Notes: generated by a model not told the origin, from the letters alone. Counted from the stretch's first letter, positions 1 through 4,973 are shown. The stretch is 5,104 nucleotides of DNA from Syntrophomonadaceae bacterium (GCA_007122565.1 SKTJ01000119.1:1-5104), one strand, 5' to 3'. A program made the numbers and translations.

Positions 1-279
1 ATCGGACATAATAATCTCATGTGCAAATGCCGGAACAGGCACCAATATTAAGTCTGCTTCATTTACTACTTCATCCATGCTTGTAGATGCAAGTTCCACT
101 TTACCAAAACCCTGCACTGCACCGGTTACCTCCACGCCTCCTTTTTCAATGATTCCTTCTATGTTTTTTTTATAACTGGGATACTCAAAGAGACGCACCT
201 TAAAACCCTTCATTCCTAAATGACCGCTAAACGTACACCCGGCATTTCCAGCCCCTAAAACAGCAACTTTTTTAATCAT
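1..279 (-). CDS. Opine (octopine/nopaline-type) dehydrogenase, N-terminal part, cut by window edge
   Basis: These are the first 93 residues of a protein that continues past the left edge. It begins MIKKVAVLGAGNAG, a Rossmann fold with the dinucleotide-binding glycine motif GAGNAG at residues 9-14. An acidic residue, E32 in RLFEYP, ends the second strand and suggests NAD rather than NADP. Residues 75-87 (ADLILVPVPAFAH) are the strand and loop typical of the octopine/nopaline dehydrogenase family, where VPAFAH is common. Known members reduce an imine formed between an amino acid and a 2-oxo acid, giving an N-carboxyalkyl amino acid. The catalytic domain lies outside the window, so the substrate is unknown. 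The ATG is firmly placed by GGAGGT at 286-291, 6 nt upstream. The gene follows the GntR regulator by 78 bp and has its own promoter candidate. Ketopantoate or glycerol-3-phosphate dehydrogenase relatives are the alternatives. Confidence 0.85.
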   Translation of the reverse strand, partial: MIKKVAVLGAGNAGCTFSGHLGMKGFKVRLFEYPSYKKNIEGIIEKGGVEVTGAVQGFGKVELASTSMDEVVNEADLILVPVPAFAHEIIMSD

Positions 280-310
280 CCTAACACCTCCAATGATATA
301 TAATTATATT

Positions 311-340
311 ATCATAATGACATAACATATAACTTGTAAA
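311..340 (-). promoter_or_regulatory. Sigma-A-type promoter of the opine dehydrogenase gene
   Basis: Reading the minus strand, TTTACA (335-340, 5 of 6 to TTGACA) is followed after 18 nt by TATGAT (311-316, 5 of 6 to TATAAT). Transcription would start near 304, giving a leader of about 25 nt with GGAGGT in it. The dehydrogenase could therefore be transcribed separately from the upstream GntR gene, from which no obvious terminator separates it. Based on box matching only. Confidence 0.55.
313..328. promoter_or_regulatory. Putative GntR operator, copy 1 (before the dehydrogenase)
   Basis: CATAATGACATAACAT on the plus strand matches 14 of 16 positions with CATATTGACATATCAT at 1112-1127 in front of the GntR gene, in the same orientation. 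It fills most of the -35/-10 spacer and overlaps the -10 of the dehydrogenase promoter, so a protein bound here would block RNA polymerase. Which protein binds is inferred from gene order. The motif is not a clean palindrome and does not resemble the GTnTAnAC cores described for some GntR-family operators. Confidence 0.5.
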
Positions 341-357
341 AAAAAGATTACTATGCC

Positions 358-1065
358 TTAAGGATATTTCAGGAAAAAACGGCACTTATCCCCCCTGACA
401 AAGCCCCTGGAAAGCTCAACCGGGGTATCATATTCGGAAAAAGTAAGCCTTTCACAATATAATAGCGGGGCACCAATATCTGCTTTAAGATGCTTAGCCT
501 GAAATTGATTAGCAAGCACAGGCTCAAAAAAAATGCTGGCTTTGTGTAACGTTTGATATTTTTCTTTGAGAATCGCATGGATATAAGAATCTTTAATTTT
601 TTGGGTTGATATATCTTTGCAAATAGCTTCAGGGAGATAAGAGTTCTCTATGATTAACGGTTCGTTATCCAACAATTTCAAGCGTACTATGTGAAGCACT
701 CTGGATTTTTCCGGTAATTCAAGTTTAGCAAGGATTTCCTTGGAGGCACGGACGAAACGGGATGATAAAGTCTTGTGGTCAGCGGGCAATGTTTCGGCAA
801 ACTTTACGATATTATATGCGTCAAGTTTGTGCTTTGGTGCGGCAATGAACGTTCCTTTACCCTTCATGCGGTAAACATATCCCTCATTAACGAGGATTTT
901 AATCGCCGTATTAACTGTGATCCTGCTCACATTAAACTGAATACAAAGTTCCTTTTCCGAAGGGATCATATCACCTGGTTTTAACATGCCACCTTCGATT
1001 TTTTCAATAAAGTGGTTTTTAATTTGTACATACAGAGGAACATAATTTGTCGAATCTATACTCAA
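358..1065 (-). CDS. GntR family (HutC subfamily) transcriptional repressor with UTRA domain
   Basis: A 235-residue regulator of usual HutC length. Residues 9-74 form the GntR winged helix: PLYVQIKNHF, then PGDMIPSEKELC, the recognition helix VSRITVNTAIKIL, and the wing YRMKGKGTFIA. Residues about 95-230 form the UTRA effector-binding domain, with typical pieces such as RVLHIVRLKLLDNEPLIIE and NSYLP at 141-145. Such proteins usually repress nearby catabolic or transport genes and release DNA when a small metabolite binds; the effector here cannot be read. A GTG at 1074 is in frame but overlaps the ribosome binding site. TTG at 1065 lies 8 nt after AGAGG (1074-1078), so I chose it; the GTG start would give 238 residues. 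The gene precedes the opine dehydrogenase by 78 bp, and both upstream regions carry the same 16-bp motif, suggesting autoregulation and local control. Confidence 0.9.
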   Translation of the reverse strand: MSIDSTNYVPLYVQIKNHFIEKIEGGMLKPGDMIPSEKELCIQFNVSRITVNTAIKILVNEGYVYRMKGKGTFIAAPKHKLDAYNIVKFAETLPADHKTLSSRFVRASKEILAKLELPEKSRVLHIVRLKLLDNEPLIIENSYLPEAICKDISTQKIKDSYIHAILKEKYQTLHKASIFFEPVLANQFQAKHLKADIGAPLLYCERLTFSEYDTPVELSRGFVRGDKCRFFLKYP

Positions 1066-1073
1066 GCCACACA

Positions 1074-1078
1074 CCTCT
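1074..1078 (-). promoter_or_regulatory. Ribosome binding site deciding the GntR start
   Basis: AGAGG on the minus strand sits 8 nt before TTG at 1065. Its last base is the first base of the in-frame GTG at 1074, so that GTG has no usable Shine-Dalgarno sequence of its own. This favours the shorter protein. Confidence 0.6.
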
Positions 1079-1111
1079 GAACGACCCCATTGGCCGCATT
1101 ATTAAAAATAA

Positions 1112-1127
1112 CATATTGACATATCAT
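1112..1127. promoter_or_regulatory. Putative GntR operator, copy 2 (before the GntR gene)
   Basis: CATATTGACATATCAT on the plus strand, 47-62 bp upstream of the chosen GntR start, shares 14 of 16 positions with copy 1; the differences are two T-to-A changes. A weak -10 (TATGTT, 1110-1115) overlaps it in the same relative position as in the dehydrogenase promoter, and TTGGTG (1135-1140) lies 19 nt upstream of that as a poor -35. The matching layout supports an autoregulatory site. Confidence 0.5.
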
Positions 1128-1206
1128 TTATATTCACCAACAATTTTATAATTCCTGCTGGGTTAAAAACTTATTTTATTTTTTCTGATTTTTTGGTTAG
1201 AAACAG

Positions 1207-1224
1207 AAATGCTGAGTTGCATTT
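1207..1224. other. Small A/T-rich hairpin downstream of the membrane protein gene
   Basis: AAATGC and GCATTT form a perfect 6-bp stem around a 6-nt loop, in the 204-bp spacer between the membrane protein gene and the GntR gene. It is not followed by a T-run on the minus strand, so it is at best a weak terminator for the gene ending at 1279. No stronger terminator is visible in that spacer. Confidence 0.25.
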
Positions 1225-1278
1225 ATTTTGCAATCAAGCCAATGGTTGCTTACTTCAGAGATGATAACCAATAACACA

Positions 1279-1737
1279 CTAGCTGACTTTTTCCGGGCTT
1301 AGACGATGCAGGGTTTCGGCAAGCACCAAACCAAAAACAGATGCAGTAAAAAAGTCAGATAGCAATTGACTCATTGGGATAGGTCTCAGTGGCTGAAAAC
1401 CAAGCAAATTAACTGCTATATGCACAGCAAACCAAACAAATACGCCAAACACCCAACCTTTTAATAAATAGTTTCTGCCCGTTATTAACAGGACAGCATA
1501 TGCAAAAATGATCCCGAGCGTACCCGCAAACATAATGTGGATAATTTGACCTACAACAGCTTCAAAAATAGTGTTTGCAGTCGAGCCGCGAACTAGAGAA
1601 AGCCCCCAGTCGTAGTAAGGATGCTCCACCCAACCAAAAGCGGTTAGGATGAGATCTCCGATTGCCATTGTAAGACCTCCGGCAATACCGGCCAACAATC
1701 CTTTGGTAAACCTATCTTTAATATTCGTAATGTACAA
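1279..1737 (-). CDS. Conserved four-helix integral membrane protein of unknown function
   Basis: A 152-residue protein with four hydrophobic segments at about residues 13-35, 60-86, 91-113 and 127-145. The first is glycine-rich (KGLLAGIAGG) and holds polar GDLI; H67, H106 and H144 lie in or near helices. There is no signal-peptide cleavage pattern and no enzymatic motif. Overall it resembles small DUF-type inner membrane proteins of Firmicutes, with a loose likeness to YqhR/YagU-type proteins, but I cannot assign a family. The start is uncertain. TTG at 1737 is the first possible start after an in-frame TAA and directly abuts AAGGA, too close for normal use. Codon 3 (ATT) is better spaced, and a TTG at codon 14 would cut into helix 1. 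No neighbour suggests a role. Confidence 0.7.
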   Translation of the reverse strand: MYITNIKDRFTKGLLAGIAGGLTMAIGDLILTAFGWVEHPYYDWGLSLVRGSTANTIFEAVVGQIIHIMFAGTLGIIFAYAVLLITGRNYLLKGWVFGVFVWFAVHIAVNLLGFQPLRPIPMSQLLSDFFTASVFGLVLAETLHRLSPEKVS

Positions 1738-1784
1738 TCCTTCCCATTAAAGTTTAGCTTATATAGTTTGGCTGAAATATGCTT

Positions 1785-1814
1785 ATATTATTTGTTCGAT
1801 TTGTTGTGTTACAA
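1785..1814 (-). promoter_or_regulatory. Promoter candidate for the membrane protein, with an overlapping palindrome
   Basis: On the minus strand TTGTAA (1809-1814, 4 of 6) and TAATAT (1785-1790, 4 of 6) are 18 nt apart. The -35 is embedded in a perfect inverted repeat GTTGT-N3-ACAAC (1803-1815), the size expected for a dimeric repressor half-site pair. The leader to the gene start would be about 40 nt. Both boxes are only moderate matches. Confidence 0.3.
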
Positions 1815-1835
1815 CCAATCTGCCACTGGTGGACT

Positions 1836-1862
1836 TTGCGCAAAATATTTCCAATATTGCAA
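1836..1862. other. Imperfect inverted repeat around AATATT-TCC-AATATT
   Basis: AATATT (1844-1849) and AATATT (1853-1858) pair across a 3-nt loop. The outer TTGC (1836-1839) and GCAA (1859-1862) pair too if four bases on the left arm are bulged. It could be a protein-binding site or a chance A/T hairpin. It lies about 100 bp upstream of the membrane protein gene and is not a terminator. Confidence 0.3.
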
Positions 1863-1970
1863 CTTATTTGATCGGCAAAACCTTACAGCATTCACCAAAG
1901 GATAATTTTTTTTATGAGGAGACTTTGTTCATGTAAATATTGGAATAAAAATGGGGAATTGAGGGGACAG

Positions 1971-2003
1971 CAACGGGAGTAAAGACAGGAATCAGTTCTT
2001 TCC
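1971..2003. repeat. Imperfect direct repeat, left copy
   Basis: It begins CAACGGG and ends GACAGGAATCAGTTCTTTCC. The right copy at 2101-2139 also begins CAACGGG and ends GACAGAATCAGTTCTTTATCC. The copies are 130 bp apart and differ by small gaps in the middle. Read on the minus strand, AAGAACTGATTC-CTGTC resembles REP-like sequences that accompany Y1 (RAYT) transposases in some Firmicutes; that link is from memory and unverified. Confidence 0.5.
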
Positions 2004-2014
2004 ACAGACCCTCC

Positions 2015-2099
2015 TGTCATTGCGAGCCGCAGGCGCGGCAATCTCGTCTTTGCCTTTTCACCCCGAGATCGCACGTCGCTATCGCTTCTTGCGATGACA
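2015..2099. repeat. Dispersed palindromic repeat (ATTGCGAG...CAATCTCG type)
   Basis: An 85-bp imperfect inverted repeat. The outer arms TGTCATTGCGAG (2015-2026) and CTTGCGATGACA (2088-2099) match at 10 of 12 positions. The inner arms GCAATCTCG (2038-2046) and CGAGATCGC (2064-2072) match at 8 of 9, around a 17-nt loop. The left half also contains a GCCGC-AGGC-GCGGC stem. Sequences of the form TCATTGCGAG...GCAATCTC are scattered through many bacterial genomes as non-coding, MITE-like repeats. It is more GC-rich than the surrounding DNA, which fits insertion. No transposase is present, so it would have to be moved in trans. Confidence 0.75.
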
Positions 2100-2100
2100 T

Positions 2101-2139
2101 CAACGGGTGAGCGAGTATGACAGAATCAGTTCTTTATCC
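2101..2139. repeat. Imperfect direct repeat, right copy
   Basis: Begins CAACGGG immediately after the palindromic element and ends GACAGAATCAGTTCTTTATCC, matching the left copy at 1971-2003 apart from short gaps. Its end forms a small hairpin, ATCAG (2125-2129) with CTGAT (2139-2143). The flanking arrangement suggests either an old duplication containing the element or insertion of the element into a tandem repeat. Confidence 0.5.
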
Positions 2140-2193
2140 TGATCACTGAACAGTTACATAAATAGTTTGTATATCTTAAACAAAAACAATTAT

Positions 2194-2233
2194 GAAAAAA
2201 TAAGACCAGCAGGATAGAGCTTTTCTGCCGGCC
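2194..2233 (-). terminator. Rho-independent terminator of the ftsH-DUF5665-DUF1657 operon
   Basis: On the minus strand GGCCGGCAG (2225-2233) pairs with CTGCTGGTC (2204-2212) in a 9-bp stem with two G-U wobbles and a 12-nt loop, followed by TTATTTTTT (2195-2203). It starts 21 nt after the DUF1657 stop codon. Read on the plus strand the two wobbles become A-C mismatches, so the structure favours minus-strand termination. Confidence 0.85.
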
Positions 2234-2254
2234 TAATTTTTTTAGCTGGTTCAC

Positions 2255-2461
2255 TTAACGCCCTTGATATTGCGGTTCCTGTTCTTCCACTTCCTTTACC
2301 CTGCTTTCCAGTCCCTCTACCATACTTTTAGTTTGGTCTGCAAACTGAGAAAACATTTGTTTGCTTACCTGATTTTCAGTTTCAAGTGCAAAAGTTTCGA
2401 AATCAGCGTGACACCCTTTGAGGCTGGCGAGAGTAGTCTTTAATTTTTTACCACTAGTCAT
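2255..2461 (-). CDS. DUF1657 family protein
   Basis: A 68-residue soluble, probably all-helical protein of typical DUF1657 length. The family pattern is visible throughout: an N-terminal SGKKLKTTLASLKG, then the helix FETFALETENQVSKQMF, the middle FADQTKSMVEGLESRV, and the closing EEQEPQYQG that many members share. The family's function is unknown. In Bacillus relatives it often sits beside spoVA-type and YetF-like genes in spore-related clusters, so a sporulation or envelope role is possible but unproven here. ATG at 2461 is well supported by GGGAGGT 7 nt upstream. It is the last gene of the operon, 76 bp after DUF5665 and just before the terminator. C17 is its only cysteine. Confidence 0.88.
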   Translation of the reverse strand: MTSGKKLKTTLASLKGCHADFETFALETENQVSKQMFSQFADQTKSMVEGLESRVKEVEEQEPQYQGR

Positions 2462-2537
2462 TGATTTACCTCCCTTTTAATCCTCTAATAGGGGCTTATA
2501 AAATTTTTCCCGAAAAAGGTTTTGTTTATCCTATATT

Positions 2538-2813
2538 CTACAACTGGTTAAGGACAAAACGGACTACCTCGGCAATACAACTCCCAATCAGCGGTAGATT
2601 TAAGAGTACCAACCGCTGCAGCATAATAATAACCAGGCCTGCTAATAATGTCGCCCCCAGTATTACTCCCATTCCCCGGGAAACACCACTCCAAAAATTT
2701 ATAATCAGATAACGACGTGGGTTGTTGAGCTGGAGCATATACTCAGCAAGATTGAATTTCCATATACGTTCGGAAAGCGTAAAGATTTTTTCTCTTAAAA
2801 AATGTTGCGGCAT
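2538..2813 (-). CDS. DUF5665 family small membrane protein
   Basis: A 91-residue protein. An amphipathic N-terminal part (residues 1-30, with FTLSERIWKFNLAEYM) leads to NNPRRYLIINFWSGVSRGMG, then a strongly hydrophobic helix at about 46-68, and LLNLPLIGSCIAEVVRFV near the C-terminus. The NNPrR...NF.sG..RG.G...G block and the LPlIG..IAEvV ending are typical of DUF5665, a family of unknown function mostly in Firmicutes. I chose ATG at 2813: GGTGAGGAG lies just upstream, though GAGGAG is only 3 nt away (GGTGA is at 7). An in-frame GTG (2831) or TTG (2840) would add 6 or 9 residues. It lies 100 bp after ftsH, across a spacer holding two hairpins, and 76 bp before DUF1657. It may partner with the membrane protease, but only gene order says so. 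Confidence 0.8.
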   Translation of the reverse strand: MPQHFLREKIFTLSERIWKFNLAEYMLQLNNPRRYLIINFWSGVSRGMGVILGATLLAGLVIIMLQRLVLLNLPLIGSCIAEVVRFVLNQL

Positions 2814-2863
2814 ATACTCCTCACCATTCACTTGTGCCAAATAATGATCATCCAGGTTGTCAA

Positions 2864-2889
2864 CTACCCCCCGCTTCTGGAGGGGGTGG
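2864..2889. repeat. GC-rich hairpin in the ftsH-DUF5665 spacer
   Basis: ACCCCC (2866-2871) pairs with GGGGGT (2882-2887), extended by a T-G and a C-G pair, giving an 8-bp stem and a 10-nt loop. It is far more GC-rich than its surroundings. No T-run follows on the minus strand, so it is not a standard terminator. It may be an mRNA stabiliser or processing site setting relative levels of FtsH and the small proteins, or a REP-like insertion. Confidence 0.5.
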
Positions 2890-2893
2890 CCTT

Positions 2894-2920
2894 CCGTAAT
2901 GTTGGCACTGGCATTACCGG
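2894..2920. other. Hairpin overlapping the ftsH stop codon
   Basis: CCGTAATG (2894-2901) pairs with CATTACCGG (2912-2920) with one bulged base and a 10-nt loop that carries GGCACTG. That 7-mer recurs at 2919-2925. The structure includes the ftsH TAA and directly adjoins the GC-rich hairpin at 2864-2889, so the 3' end of the ftsH message is strongly structured. Confidence 0.4.
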
Positions 2921-4719
2921 CACTGCGTATTTCGTAAAATTAGTCGTCTAACAATTTTTTCCAATTTGTAATCTTCAAGGGTTTCGTTTTTCAGCAGAGC
3001 AATTGCTATTCTTTGCAGAAGGAAAGAATTTTTTTTGAGTATAGTTTTAACTTGTTTATAGGATTGATTGATAATCCTTTCTGATTCTTCGGCTACTTTT
3101 TCCGGAAACGTGTAGTCACATTCTGAATAGTTAGTAAGGCTTTTGCTCATACCGTAAGCTTCGATCATTGCCACGGATATTTTTGTTGCCTTTCTTAAGT
3201 CCTGCTCGGCGCCGTTGGTTATACCATTTGGGCCAAAGATGAGTTCTTCAGCTGCACGGCCTCCCAGGAACACAGAAATGGTTTGGATCAAATCTTTGCG
3301 GGTGTTATATGCTTTCTCTTCCGGCTCTACCATAGTATAGCCGCCGCTTCCCTTAGTGGTTGGAATGATCGACACTTTTGGCACTGTCTTACCTTGAAGC
3401 AAGGCTATCAGCGCGTGGCCCGCTTCGTGATAGGCGGTGATTTTTTTATCCTGCATTGACATGGATGTTTTTCTTTTTTCGCCTGTTGTTAATTTTTCAA
3501 TAGCATGTTCGATGCTTTGTTTGTTAATATACTTAAAGTTTTGTTTGACAGCATGAATGCCCGCTTCATTCATGATGTTGGAAAGGTCTGCGCCGGACAT
3601 GAGAGTTGTAATTCTGGCTATCTCCAGCAGATTAATGTCGCTGGACAGGGGCCTGTTTTTAGCATGAATCTGTAATATTTTGTGCCTTGCTTCCAAATCA
3701 GGCAGGCCAACATAAATGTGCCGGTCAAACCTGCCCGCGCGGAGCAGTGCTTCATCCAGAGTATCAAGCCTATTGGTAGCAGCAGTTACCATAATATTAT
3801 CGTAAGAGCTGAATCCATCCATTTCCACCAAAAGCTGATTCAGTGTCTGTTCCCGTTCGTCGTGCGAGTTGTTGCGGCCACGTTTTTTACCCATGGCGTC
3901 TATTTCATCGATAAAAACAATACAGGGAGCATTTTTACGGGCTGCTTTGAAAAGTTCACGCACTCTTGAGGCGCCTAGGCCCACATATTTTTCAACAAAG
4001 TCCGAACCGGATACACTCAAAAAAGAAACCCCGGTAGTGCCGGCCAAAGCTTTCGCCATAAGTGTTTTGCCCGTTCCCGGTGGGCCGAAAAGAATTGTGC
4101 CCCGGGGAATGGAAACGCCATAACTAATGTACTTCTCCCGGTACTGGATAAACTCCGAGAGGTCTTTTAAGTTTTCAATTGCCTCGTAATTGCCGGCCAC
4201 ATCATCAAAAGTTACTTCTATCTCATTTACGGGGCTGAGTTTTTCAGCCGAAAGATTTCCCACATTCTGTCTGGATTTGATCATATAGATCAAAACACCG
4301 GCTAAAATTAGATAAAGGAGGATATTTGAGCTGAAAAACCGTTTTAACAGAGAGCTGTCAGAAACGACTATTATATCGTGTTCAAGCAAGTATTTGCGAA
4401 AGTCTTCAGTTTGGGGGTTGGCAGTGGTGAAGTGTCCTCCATCATATAATTTACCGGATAGTGTTTCTGATGTTAGATCATAATTCACGGATTCAACTTT
4501 GCCCGACTGAACACTTGATAAGAACTCATTATAAGTTATCTCCCGGGGTGCAGCGTTTTCAGCATTCCCGGACATTGGTGAAGAAAACAAAAGAGAATTT
4601 TCAGGTGCCTGTAATGTAGTTCGGCTTGCAATAAATGCTGTAAAAACAATTATTGCCCCTATTAATAAGGAGGTGGCCAGATATTTTTTTGAGACCAGTA
4701 TCCTGGGTTTTCTTTTCAT
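2914..4719 (-). CDS. ftsH: ATP-dependent zinc metalloprotease FtsH, possibly a secondary paralogue
   Basis: A 601-residue membrane AAA+ protease that unfolds and degrades membrane and some soluble proteins in the cytoplasm. Order: anchor helix about 13-31; FtsH extracellular domain about 60-118 (ITYNEFLSSVQSGKV); second helix about 131-147; AAA+ domain about 168-405 with Walker A GPPGTGKT 212-219, Walker B IVFIDE 267-272, second region of homology ending LLRAGRFDRH with arginine fingers R330 and R333; M41 peptidase with zinc site HEAGH 431-435 and the aspartate ligand D507 in TNGAEQDLRKAT. All catalytic residues are present. The pore loop reads KYVGLGASR, with Tyr where bacterial FtsH usually has Phe (FVG). 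The C-terminus stops soon after the protease domain, about 40 residues shorter than many housekeeping FtsH proteins. ATG at 4719 lacks an adjacent Shine-Dalgarno sequence (see leader). Placement with DUF5665 and DUF1657 rather than beside tilS and hpt suggests a second copy; inference only. Confidence 0.95.
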   Translation of the reverse strand: MKRKPRILVSKKYLATSLLIGAIIVFTAFIASRTTLQAPENSLLFSSPMSGNAENAAPREITYNEFLSSVQSGKVESVNYDLTSETLSGKLYDGGHFTTANPQTEDFRKYLLEHDIIVVSDSSLLKRFFSSNILLYLILAGVLIYMIKSRQNVGNLSAEKLSPVNEIEVTFDDVAGNYEAIENLKDLSEFIQYREKYISYGVSIPRGTILFGPPGTGKTLMAKALAGTTGVSFLSVSGSDFVEKYVGLGASRVRELFKAARKNAPCIVFIDEIDAMGKKRGRNNSHDEREQTLNQLLVEMDGFSSYDNIMVTAATNRLDTLDEALLRAGRFDRHIYVGLPDLEARHKILQIHAKNRPLSSDINLLEIARITTLMSGADLSNIMNEAGIHAVKQNFKYINKQSIEHAIEKLTTGEKRKTSMSMQDKKITAYHEAGHALIALLQGKTVPKVSIIPTTKGSGGYTMVEPEEKAYNTRKDLIQTISVFLGGRAAEELIFGPNGITNGAEQDLRKATKISVAMIEAYGMSKSLTNYSECDYTFPEKVAEESERIINQSYKQVKTILKKNSFLLQRIAIALLKNETLEDYKLEKIVRRLILRNTQCR

Positions 4720-4749
4720 GTAAAAATGGCAGGCTATCCTGCTGCCTCC
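4720..4749 (-). promoter_or_regulatory. Unusual ftsH translation leader: distant Shine-Dalgarno plus hairpin
   Basis: GGAGG (4745-4749) is the only good Shine-Dalgarno sequence and lies 25 nt before ATG at 4719. Between them GCAGG-ATAG-CCTGC (4729-4742) forms a hairpin; folding it out leaves an effective distance of 11 nt. Alternatively ATA at 4735-4737 is in frame and exactly 7 nt after GGAGG, which would add six residues. An in-frame TGA just upstream excludes any earlier start, and no in-frame ATG, GTG or TTG lies nearer. Confidence 0.5.
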
Positions 4750-4780
4750 TCATGTTTGGCTGACTATCCTAAACAAACAA

Positions 4781-4813
4781 ATTATAGTGCATAGCTTGTT
4801 TTAGTATGTGCAA
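4781..4813 (-). promoter_or_regulatory. Candidate promoter of the ftsH operon
   Basis: A perfect TATAAT (4781-4786) on the minus strand would start transcription near 4775, leaving a leader of about 55 nt that includes GGAGG. The only -35-like hexamer, TTGCAC (4808-4813), is 21 nt away, longer than the usual 17. The promoter may be weak or activator-dependent, or the -10 may be chance in this A/T-rich DNA. Confidence 0.35.
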
Positions 4814-4945
4814 GATTACTATTTTTAAATAATATAAAAGATTGTCCTTCAGACCGGCGATTACCCCCCCCATAGGTTTCTGCAATAAATCGGTCAGGCG
4901 TCAATTTTGGCAGCTTTACTCTTTCTAGATGTAATTATTTTGATA

Positions 4946-4973
4946 TTTACTTTGCATGGAAATATGTTAGAAT
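4946..4973 (+). promoter_or_regulatory. Plus-strand promoter-like sequence with extended -10
   Basis: TTTACT (4946-4951) and TAGAAT (4968-4973) are 16 nt apart, and TGT immediately before the -10 gives an extended -10. It points away from ftsH, towards the right edge, antisense to the partial gene at 5032-5103. No plus-strand gene follows within the window. Confidence 0.3.

Larger units (their letters stand above)
1738..2254. other. Gene-free spacer of about 517 bp, rich in repeats
   Basis: No convincing gene lies here. From left to right it holds a promoter candidate for the membrane protein (1785-1814), a hairpin (1836-1862), an imperfect direct repeat (1971-2003 and 2101-2139) around an 85-bp palindromic repeat (2015-2099), and the terminator of the ftsH operon (2194-2233). 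Open frames across it, such as a minus-strand frame at 1892-2074, are translations of the repeat. Confidence 0.75.

Noticed and set aside
1914..1982. Plus-strand mini-ORF of 22 codons starting MRRLCSCKYW
   Set aside because: AAAGGA is 11 nt away across a T-run, the frame runs into the direct repeat, and no family is recognisable.
1892..2074. Minus-strand open frame of 60 codons
   Set aside because: It is a translation of the palindromic repeat and its flank (LPRLRLAMTGG is what such repeats typically encode), with no ribosome binding site.
2473..2520. TTTTT-CGGG-AAAAA hairpin between DUF5665 and DUF1657 as a terminator
   Set aside because: The stem is only A-T pairs and DUF1657 has a strong ribosome binding site directly downstream, so read-through within the operon is more likely.
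2461..2712. Plus-strand open frame of 83 codons
   Set aside because: It lies antisense over the well-supported DUF5665 gene and has no family features.
2894..2916. TGGCAC in 2903-2908 as a sigma-54 promoter
   Set aside because: The -12 element (TTGC at correct spacing) is missing; the following sequence is part of a hairpin.
3682..4123. Two plus-strand open frames within ftsH
   Set aside because: They are antisense shadows of the conserved AAA+ region and have no domain or credible start.
4802..4808. CATACTA on the minus strand as a sigma-G-type -10 for ftsH
   Set aside because: It fits the CATnmTA core, but no matching -35 (GmATR) is found about 18 nt upstream, so sporulation control cannot be claimed.
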